Assembly: GCA_023398295.1 (NCBI GenBank)
Contig: JAEWSL010000012.1
Location: 1-11,969 of the forward strand
Length of the DNA stretch: 11,969 nt
Reading direction: 5' to 3'
From: Elusimicrobiota bacterium
GTDB lineage: Bacteria > Elusimicrobiota > Elusimicrobia > Elusimicrobiales > Elusimicrobiaceae
Part shown: piece by piece, positions 7,041 to 11,969 of the stretch
How positions within the stretch are numbered: the first letter of the stretch is position 1
Layout: every line of letters begins with the position of its first letter
The notes under the pieces: generated by a model
Told to the model about the DNA's origin: nothing
Seen by the model: the letters and a program-made list of their open reading frames with translations, nothing else
Database searches by the model: none
Position numbers and translations under genes: made by a program

Positions 7041-7751
7041 TTAAAACTTCTCCTTTTTGTCTTTTAGAGATTGTGCAAGTTCTTTAATTTTCTTTTGCTC
7101 TTCCGTAGATTTGCGGTTGGCTTTTTGGGCGGCCTCTTCCTCTTTTTGTTTGAGGAAATTTACAAGCTTCGGGTTAGTGTTTTCCCTTATTGCGATATCG
7201 CGCGGCGTCATGCCGTATTTATCTTTCAGGGTGACCTTTGCGCCAGCGGCAATAAGCGCGTCGGCGCTATTGTAATCGGCTGTGCCGTTTACGCCGAAAG
7301 CGGTTATATGAAGCGGCGTTCTCTTTTCATAATTTAGCGCGTTGACTTTTGCCTTAGCTTTTATTAACCCCTTCAGGGAAGAAGTTATGCCAAGCGCTGC
7401 GGCAAAGTGCAACGGAGTGTTATATTTTTTATCATGCACGTTGACGTCAGGTTTTTGCTTTTCATCTAGAACCCAGTCAATAATATTTTGGTCCAAATCT
7501 GGCACTTGCGCCAGCATAAAAATAGCTGCGCCGTTGTTATAGTTTACGTCTGCGCCCTGCGCAAGCAGAACAAACACTTCAGCCGTGCTTTTAAGGAATA
7601 TTGCGACGGGCAAACGGTTGGAAGGCGTGTCCTCCTGCACTTCGGTAATTTTGCTTTGTTTATTGTCTTTGACATTTTGCGCGAAAGAGAAAGAAGCCGT
7701 GCCCTGCAACAGCAAAGCGGTAATAAAAACTGATATAAGTTTAGCTTTCAT
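7041..7751 (-). CDS. Exported ankyrin-repeat protein
   Basis: Ankyrin repeats are protein-binding helical hairpins; the partner cannot be told from sequence. The 236-aa product has a clear Sec signal peptide (MKAK, hydrophobic 5-16, cleavage likely after SFA at 24, before QN), so the mature protein should be periplasmic or secreted. There are about four to five repeats: a degenerate one at 48-75 ending in GADVNYNN, 76-107, good ones at 111-142 (NTPLHFAAALG) and 145-176 (RTPLHITAFG), and a capping repeat from 180 (MTPRDIAI). The tail 199-236 is highly charged, rich in K and E, and probably a single helix or coiled coil. AAGGA lies seven bases before the ATG. A TTGACT/TAAACT promoter is visible upstream. 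It is divergent from the pilin gene and upstream of the lplT-aas fusion on the same strand. No enzymatic domain is present. Confidence 0.88.
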   Translation of the reverse strand: MKAKLISVFITALLLQGTASFSFAQNVKDNKQSKITEVQEDTPSNRLPVAIFLKSTAEVFVLLAQGADVNYNNGAAIFMLAQVPDLDQNIIDWVLDEKQKPDVNVHDKKYNTPLHFAAALGITSSLKGLIKAKAKVNALNYEKRTPLHITAFGVNGTADYNSADALIAAGAKVTLKDKYGMTPRDIAIRENTNPKLVNFLKQKEEEAAQKANRKSTEEQKKIKELAQSLKDKKEKF

Positions 7752-7791
7752 AGTTATCCTTTAATATCAAGGTAACAAATAGTACTTTTAT

Positions 7792-7820
7792 AGTTTATTT
7801 TGTTTTGAGCAATTAGTCAA
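7792..7820 (-). promoter_or_regulatory. Candidate promoter of the ankyrin-repeat gene
   Basis: On the minus strand TTGACT (7820-7815) and TAAACT (7797-7792) are spaced by 17 bases. The -35 matches the sigma70 consensus at five of six positions and the -10 at four of six. Transcription would start about 35-40 bases before the ATG at 7751. An inverted repeat lies immediately upstream (7824-7855). Confidence 0.5.
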
Positions 7821-7823
7821 GGA

Positions 7824-7855
7824 CCAAAGGGCCTAGAGGCGTGTAGGTCCTTTGG
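7824..7855. repeat. Inverted repeat upstream of the ankyrin promoter
   Basis: CCAAAGGGCC (7824-7833) pairs with GGTCCTTTGG (7846-7855) over 10 positions with one G-T wobble, around a 12-base loop. An alternative 7-bp pairing (AAGGACC 7819-7825 with GGTCCTT 7846-7852) shares bases with it. No T run follows on either strand, so it is probably not a terminator. Confidence 0.55.
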
Positions 7856-7927
7856 GCAATCGGTAGTCAATTTGTACTAATAAGATATGGCGCATCGTGG
7901 CTATATCGGAGGTATATTGGCGCATTG

Positions 7928-7943
7928 TTGGCGCGCGCGCCAA
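7928..7943. promoter_or_regulatory. 16-bp perfect palindrome upstream of the pilin promoter
   Basis: TTGGCGCGCGCGCCAA is its own reverse complement. It ends eight bases before the TTGACG element of the pilin promoter, a typical place for an operator or activator site. The core is alternating CG. The binding factor is unknown. Confidence 0.4.
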
Positions 7944-7951
7944 GAACAAAC

Positions 7952-7977
7952 TTGACGTGTGCTTTTTTTTATACAAT
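7952..7977 (+). promoter_or_regulatory. Candidate pilin promoter with a T8 tract in a short spacer
   Basis: TTGACG (7952-7957) and TACAAT (7972-7977) each match the sigma70 consensus at five of six positions, but the spacer is only 14 bases and contains eight consecutive T (7963-7970). An optimal spacer would be about 17. If real, transcription would begin near 7984, leaving a leader of about 75 bases. Confidence 0.4.
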
Positions 7978-8057
7978 AAAGAAGAATAGCAGACCGCACA
8001 AATTAGGACAATCGCGTTTTACTTAGTTTATTGTTGTTTGTGTCTTTGGGAGGGAAT

Positions 8058-8636
8058 ATGAAAGAAAACTTAATTAAAGAAAGTGTTGATAAGAAAGCTC
8101 ATAGCGGCTTTACCTTGATAGAAGTGTTAATCGTCGTCCTAATTATCGGCATACTGGCGGCCATTGCGCTGCCAAAATACCAACTGGCAAGGGATAAGGC
8201 CGAGTTTCGGACATATCGCTCTTTAGTTAAAGCGATAGCCGACGCCCAAAGAAGATATTATCTTGCCACAGGGGTATGGACAAGTCAGGTTAATGACCTT
8301 GATGTAAATCTTCCCGAAGGCGGAACTCCGGTTGCAATAGCCCCTTATGCCAACGGCGTTTTGTTTGAAAAATGGTATTGTTACTTAACGTCTGCAAGGC
8401 CAGGATCCGTATTTGCGGGCGTATATTGCGGCAATAACTCTTATTGGGGATATTATGAGTTTACGTCAAATATCACGGGCGTGCCAACATATCATACCAA
8501 CATATGCGTTGCTTTAAGTACCGATGTGCGCACAACGCGTTTATGTAAAGCCTTAGATAGCGTTGTTTATACCAGCGGGCAATTGTATGGTCCCGAGGGA
8601 AGCAAAACAGGATTTACTTATTATAAGCTGCGATAA
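8058..8636 (+). CDS. Type IV pilin-like protein (prepilin N-terminal methylation motif)
   Basis: Type IV pilins and pseudopilins are inserted in the inner membrane, cut by the PilD-type prepilin peptidase and assembled into pili or secretion pseudopili. The ATG at 8058 is chosen because GGGAGGGA (8048-8055) sits right before it; an upstream in-frame TTG at 8031 has no such site. The 192-aa product has a basic 17-residue leader ending in HSG, then the cleavage site G/FTLIE with Glu at +5 and a single hydrophobic helix reading on into ALPKYQLARDKAEF. The globular part (about residues 50-192) has four cysteines (WYC, VYC, NIC, RLC) that could form two disulfides. No other pilus assembly genes lie nearby, so it is an orphan pilin, possibly a minor pilin or a member of an expanded family. 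A T-rich promoter lies upstream. Confidence 0.92.
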   Translation: MKENLIKESVDKKAHSGFTLIEVLIVVLIIGILAAIALPKYQLARDKAEFRTYRSLVKAIADAQRRYYLATGVWTSQVNDLDVNLPEGGTPVAIAPYANGVLFEKWYCYLTSARPGSVFAGVYCGNNSYWGYYEFTSNITGVPTYHTNICVALSTDVRTTRLCKALDSVVYTSGQLYGPEGSKTGFTYYKLR

Positions 8637-8668
8637 TTTAATTAGCGTAAATTAAATCTGATTTTTTA
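8636..8668 (+). terminator. Weak AT-rich hairpin with U run after the pilin gene
   Basis: ATTTAATT (8636-8643) pairs perfectly with AATTAAAT (8650-8657) around a 6-base loop and is followed by CTGATTTTTT. The stem is entirely A-T, so termination efficiency is uncertain. It begins at the last base of the pilin stop codon. I see nothing definable in the rest of the gap to 8788. Confidence 0.35.
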
Positions 8669-8787
8669 TACAGCGTCGTAGGGTTTTCTGTCTGGCAGCA
8701 GCTTTCTTATCAACAATTATTTTTATTGCCCCACTGCACCTTGATATCCGCATATATCCACAAAAGAGCGGCGGTGGGTGTGAAATA

Positions 8788-9441
8788 TTAAAGAGTGAGG
8801 TTTTGGATTATCTGCGCCATCGCCGTAAGGGAGCGGTAGCGATGACTTATTTGATTTTTTTCTTCAGGCGTAAGCTCCGCCATTGTTTTGCCAAGCTCTT
8901 TGACGATAAAAAGCGGATCGTAGCCAAAGCCGCCTTCGCCGCGATATCCGTCGGCGATGTGGCCCTCAACGCTGCCTTCGCGGCAGATAATTTCGCCGCC
9001 AGCGTGGCTCACGCCGCCCGCGCGGCTCACGCCGCCCGCGCCGCGCGGCAGGGCAAGGCAGGATACCGTCATAAAGCGCGCGGTTCTGCTTTCAAAGGGC
9101 ACTCCTTCAAGTTCGCGCAAAAGTTTTTTGTTATTGGCTTTATAATCGTGCTGCGGGCCGGCGTAGCGCGCGCTTAAAACGCCAGGCGCGCCGCCAAGAA
9201 AATCAACTATCAAACCCGTATCGTCGGCAAGGGCGGCAAGGCCCGTAAAATCGCGCGCGGCAACGGCTTTTAGCACGGCATTTTCCTCAAGGGTTGCGCC
9301 GCTTTCTTCCACTTCCATAAAGGCGGGAAACTGCTTCAAAGAAAGATACTCAATTTGGCGGCCCTGCGCGTCAAGGGCGGGCAGGATTTGCAGCATCTCG
9401 CCAAGCTTATGCGGGTTTGTTGTGGCAATGACTATTTGCAT
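8788..9441 (-). CDS. rdgB: Non-canonical purine NTP pyrophosphatase (RdgB/HAM1)
   Basis: This cytoplasmic enzyme hydrolyses ITP, dITP and XTP to monophosphate and pyrophosphate, keeping deaminated purines out of DNA and RNA. The 217-aa product has the family's marks in order: TTNPHK at 7-12 (substrate loop), ALADDTGL at 70-77 with the metal/catalytic aspartates D73-D74, GAPGVLSARYAG at 84-95, GFGYDPLF at 171-178 and SHR at 199-201. Length is slightly above the usual ~200, explained by a Gly/Ser/Ala insert at about 134-149 that is encoded by an 18-bp tandem repeat. The ATG overlaps the valS stop codon in TAATG, and AAAGG lies four bases upstream inside valS, so translation is probably coupled and the two genes form one operon. 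Confidence 0.95.
   Translation of the reverse strand: MQIVIATTNPHKLGEMLQILPALDAQGRQIEYLSLKQFPAFMEVEESGATLEENAVLKAVAARDFTGLAALADDTGLIVDFLGGAPGVLSARYAGPQHDYKANNKKLLRELEGVPFESRTARFMTVSCLALPRGAGGVSRAGGVSHAGGEIICREGSVEGHIADGYRGEGGFGYDPLFIVKELGKTMAELTPEEKNQISHRYRSLTAMAQIIQNLTL
9002..9037. repeat. Two-unit 18-bp tandem repeat within rdgB
   Basis: GCGTGGCTCACGCCGCCC (9002-9019) is followed directly by GCGCGGCTCACGCCGCCC (9020-9037), differing at one base, and then by a GC-rich partial third unit. Read on the minus strand it encodes a repeated G-G-V-S-R/H-A. The unit length is a multiple of three, so copy-number change would keep the frame. Confidence 0.85.
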
Positions 9442-11969
9442 TAAGCCTTTAAGTCCTCTATGGCTACTTTTACCTGATTTTCGCGCAGCAGCATTTGCTC
9501 CAGCTCTTCTTTTGCTTTTTGCACCTGTTCCTCGGGCGCGTTTTCCAGAAAGTTTTTATTATCCAGCATGCGCCGTCTGTTTAAGATGCCGTTTTGCACT
9601 ACGGCAAGTTCTTTTTCAAGACGCTGCTTTTCCTTATCAAAGTCAATTAAGCCTTCAAGCGGGATATAAATTGTAACCGCGCCGAAGACGGCCGTTGCCG
9701 CCTGTTTTGGCTTTTGCGTTTTGGGCGCAATTTCAAGTTCGCTTACTTTTGCAAGAGAGGTTATATAGCGCGCGTAGTTTTTAATTACGGCGGCTTCCTG
9801 CCCGTCTGCGTTAATGAACGCTTTTATCTTAAGCGCGGGCGGCACGTTAAACTGGCTTCTTACTGTCCTTATTTGTGTTACCACGCCCTGCAAAAGTTCC
9901 ATTTGCTTCAAGGCCTCCTCATTTACGCGTGAAGAAGAGCAGGAGGGGTAAGTTTCTTCTATCAAAAACTCTTTAGAAGTCGGCAGATATTTTTTGAAGC
10001 TTGCATAAATCTCGTCTGTAATAAACGGGATTATCGGGTGCAGGGCTTTAAGCGTGCCCGCCAAAACGTTAACAAGCAGAGCCATAACTTTTTGCTTATC
10101 TTTGCCTTCAAAGCGCGGCTTTGAGAGTTCTATGTACCAATCGCAAAAATCTCCCCAGAGGAAGTGATAAAGCGTATCGGCCGCAGTTGCCATATCGTAA
10201 TTTTCAAACGCGGCGCGCGCGGTTTTCACGGCTTTGTTGTATTTGCTTAAAAGCCAGATATCGCAAAGTTCGTCAAGGTCTTTTTCCTCGGGCAGGGGCA
10301 GCGGGCCTTCCAGGCCTTCGGCGTTCATTTGTATAAAGCGTGAAGCGTTGTATATTTTATTGCAGAAATTGCGCGCGCCGACAATAGAGTCTTCCCCGTA
10401 GGGAATATCTTTGCCTACGGCCGCCTGCGCAACGAGGGAAAATCTTAAAGCGTCAGCCCCGTATTTCTCAATTAACATAAGAGGGTCCACCACGTTGCCC
10501 AGGGATTTGGACATTTTTTTGCCACTCTTATCGCGCACAATGCCGTTTAAGATAACGTCCTTAAAGGGAATTTCGCCCATAAAATCAAGCCCCGTCATTA
10601 TCATACGCGAAACCCATAAATACAGTATTTCATAACCCGTTACGAGCACGCTTGTGGGGTAATAATATTTCAAATCTTCCGTTTGCTCTGGCCAGCCGAA
10701 GACTGACATCGGCCATAAAGCCGAGGAAAACCACGTATCCAAAACATCGGGGTCCTGCACGGTTTCTTTTGAGCCGCAAAGGGGGCATACGGGCTGTTCG
10801 TAGGATACAATCGGTTTTGCGCCGTCCTCAAAAGATACTTTCATAAGCTGCTCTTTGCCCTGTTTGTCCTGTGCAAAAGTAAGTCCGTCTTTGGAGCAAT
10901 GCCTGCAATACCAAACGGGTATCCTGTGTCCCCACCAAATTTGGCGCGATATGCACCAGTCCTGAATATTTGCAAGCCAGTTTTCAAGAGGGGCTTTCCA
11001 GTTTTCGGGGTGCATTTTGACGCTGCCGTTTTTTAGCGCTTCAAGCGCGGGTTTTGCAAGGCCGTCCATTTTGACAAACCACTGTTCGCTCAAATAAGGC
11101 TCAATTGCGCTGTGGCAGCGGTAGCAGGAACTTACGGCGTGGGCGTATTTTTCTTCTTTAATAAGGAGGTCCTGCTCCTGCAAATCTTTTACGGTTTCTT
11201 TGCGCGCGGCATCTCTGTCCAGGCCCATATATTTCTGCGGCACGTTAATCATGCGCCCTTTATCGGATATTACTACCACGGCCTCCAAGTTATGGCGCGC
11301 GCCGACTTCGTTGTCAACGGGATCGTGGGCGGGCGTTATTTTAAGCGCGCCCGTGCCGAAGTCTTTTTCAACGGCTTCGTCGGCTATTACGGGTATGGGT
11401 TTGTTTATGAGAGGTATTAAAACTTTTTTACCCACAATATTTTTATATCTTTCGTCGGAAGGGTGGACTGCCACCGCGCAGTCTGCAAAAATAGTCTCGG
11501 GGCGGGTTGTGGCTATTGTTATGCCTTTTGAGCCGTCTTCCATCTTATAGTGCAGATACCACAAACGGCCGTTTTGCTGCTCGTGTTCCACCTCAATATC
11601 CGAGAGCGCCGTTGAGCAGCGCACGCACCAGTTTATCATTCTTTTGCCGCGGTAGATGTATTTTTTATCCCACCAGTTTTTGAAGCACTCGTAAACCGCT
11701 TTTGCGCGCTGGGCGTCCATAGTAAAGCGGATATTTGACTGGTCCAAAGCCCAGCCCATTTTTGCAAATTGATTATAGATGGCGTTGCCGCATTCTTTAT
11801 ACCAGTCCCAAACGGTTTGGACAAAAGCTTCCCTGCCCAAATCGTGTCGGGATATTTTTTGTTCTTTGGCCAGCTTTTTCTCAAGCACATTTTGCGTGGC
11901 TATGCCGCCGTGATCCGTGCCGGGCACCCAAAAAGCATTTTCGCCCAGCATGCGGTGAAAGCGGATTAG
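9441..11969 (-). CDS. valS: Valyl-tRNA synthetase, N-terminus beyond the window
   Basis: This class I aminoacyl-tRNA synthetase charges tRNA-Val and edits misactivated threonine. The frame is open to the window edge (reading L-I-R-F-H-R before the Met at 11951), so that Met is internal; roughly 70 N-terminal residues including the HIGH motif are missing. Counting from that Met, visible parts are WVPGTDHGGIATQ (8-20), the editing domain with TTRPETIFADCAVAVHPSDERY and GTGALKITPAHD, ISRQIWWGHRIPVWYC, DTWFSSALWPMSVFGWP, and the KMSKS motif at 479-483 (SGKKMSKSLGN). The anticodon-binding helical domain follows, then the C-terminal coiled-coil arm (about 765-836) rich in K, E and L that is diagnostic of ValRS versus IleRS/LeuRS. 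The stop codon overlaps the rdgB start (TAATG). GTDHGG is seen where GTDHAG is more common, a mild change. Confidence 0.96.
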   Translation of the reverse strand, partial: LIRFHRMLGENAFWVPGTDHGGIATQNVLEKKLAKEQKISRHDLGREAFVQTVWDWYKECGNAIYNQFAKMGWALDQSNIRFTMDAQRAKAVYECFKNWWDKKYIYRGKRMINWCVRCSTALSDIEVEHEQQNGRLWYLHYKMEDGSKGITIATTRPETIFADCAVAVHPSDERYKNIVGKKVLIPLINKPIPVIADEAVEKDFGTGALKITPAHDPVDNEVGARHNLEAVVVISDKGRMINVPQKYMGLDRDAARKETVKDLQEQDLLIKEEKYAHAVSSCYRCHSAIEPYLSEQWFVKMDGLAKPALEALKNGSVKMHPENWKAPLENWLANIQDWCISRQIWWGHRIPVWYCRHCSKDGLTFAQDKQGKEQLMKVSFEDGAKPIVSYEQPVCPLCGSKETVQDPDVLDTWFSSALWPMSVFGWPEQTEDLKYYYPTSVLVTGYEILYLWVSRMIMTGLDFMGEIPFKDVILNGIVRDKSGKKMSKSLGNVVDPLMLIEKYGADALRFSLVAQAAVGKDIPYGEDSIVGARNFCNKIYNASRFIQMNAEGLEGPLPLPEEKDLDELCDIWLLSKYNKAVKTARAAFENYDMATAADTLYHFLWGDFCDWYIELSKPRFEGKDKQKVMALLVNVLAGTLKALHPIIPFITDEIYASFKKYLPTSKEFLIEETYPSCSSSRVNEEALKQMELLQGVVTQIRTVRSQFNVPPALKIKAFINADGQEAAVIKNYARYITSLAKVSELEIAPKTQKPKQAATAVFGAVTIYIPLEGLIDFDKEKQRLEKELAVVQNGILNRRRMLDNKNFLENAPEEQVQKAKEELEQMLLRENQVKVAIEDLKA

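Larger units (their letters stand above)
7752..8057. promoter_or_regulatory. Divergent intergenic region between ankyrin and pilin genes
   Basis: This 306-bp gene-free stretch holds the ribosome binding sites and promoters of both flanking genes. It also contains a 10-bp inverted repeat (7824-7855), two degenerate copies of a roughly 17-base motif (7885-7901 and 7914-7932) and a 16-bp perfect palindrome (7928-7943). I see no tRNA, riboswitch or convincing small ORF in it. The density of dyads upstream of the pilin promoter suggests regulator binding, which is an inference. Confidence 0.6.

Noticed and set aside
7915..7935. Sigma54-type -24/-12 promoter (TGGCGC...TGGC) upstream of the pilin
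   Set aside because: The GG is present but the -12 element reads TGGCG and not TTGCA/T, so the match is too weak.
8031..8057. TTG start extending the pilin by nine residues
   Set aside because: No ribosome binding site precedes it, whereas GGGAGGGA lies immediately before the ATG at 8058.
8732..8778. CCCAC/GTGGG pairing as an rdgB terminator
   Set aside because: The arms are only five bases long and separated by nearly 40 bases, with no U run on the minus strand.
1..11969. CRISPR arrays, tRNA or rRNA genes, insertion sequences, integrase or transposase genes
   Set aside because: I found no regularly spaced repeats, cloverleaf sequences or DDE/tyrosine-recombinase reading frames. The only long direct repeat is the priA 3' end duplication.

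Overview
The window looks like a chromosomal segment of a Gram-negative-type bacterium of moderate GC content, most plausibly a member of the Elusimicrobiota. The best hint is the pilin-like protein at 8058-8636. Its prepilin cleavage site and helix (GFTLIEVLIVVLIIGILAAI, followed by ALPKYQLARDKAEF) resemble the greatly expanded pilin-like family I associate with Elusimicrobium. This placement comes from remembered family patterns, not from a search.

Layout, left to right. (1) Positions 1-1197, plus strand: the C-terminal part of a PriA-like primosomal protein that begins before the window. Its helicase motifs V and VI are degenerate. (2) Positions 1198-1350: two consecutive intrinsic terminators, then a strong sigma70-type promoter. 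(3) Positions 1357-3417, plus strand: an unrecognised secreted protein of 686 aa whose last ~140 residues have the layout of an ADP-ribosyltransferase fold. (4) Positions 3426-3510: a second, decayed copy of the priA 3' end and its terminator, so gene (3) sits between direct repeats. (5) Positions 3529-6960, minus strand: an 1143-aa fusion of an LplT-type lysophospholipid transporter with an Aas-type acyltransferase/acyl-ACP synthetase. The acyltransferase His is replaced by Asn. (6) Positions 7041-7751, minus strand: an exported ankyrin-repeat protein. (7) Positions 7752-8057: a divergent regulatory region with dyads, degenerate repeats and two candidate promoters. (8) Positions 8058-8636, plus strand: the type IV pilin-like protein. 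(9) Positions 8788-11969, minus strand: a valS-rdgB pair overlapping at TAATG. valS runs off the right edge and lacks its N-terminus.

The housekeeping genes (priA, valS, rdgB, the lplT-aas fusion) cover replication restart, tRNA charging, nucleotide-pool cleaning and phospholipid remodelling. The three envelope-directed genes (ART-like protein, ankyrin protein, pilin) are the accessory part. The most interesting points are the secreted ART-like gene framed by a duplicated priA 3' end, the two enzymes missing catalytic motif residues, and the T8 tract inside the pilin promoter spacer. All calls were made by reading motifs by eye, with no database search.
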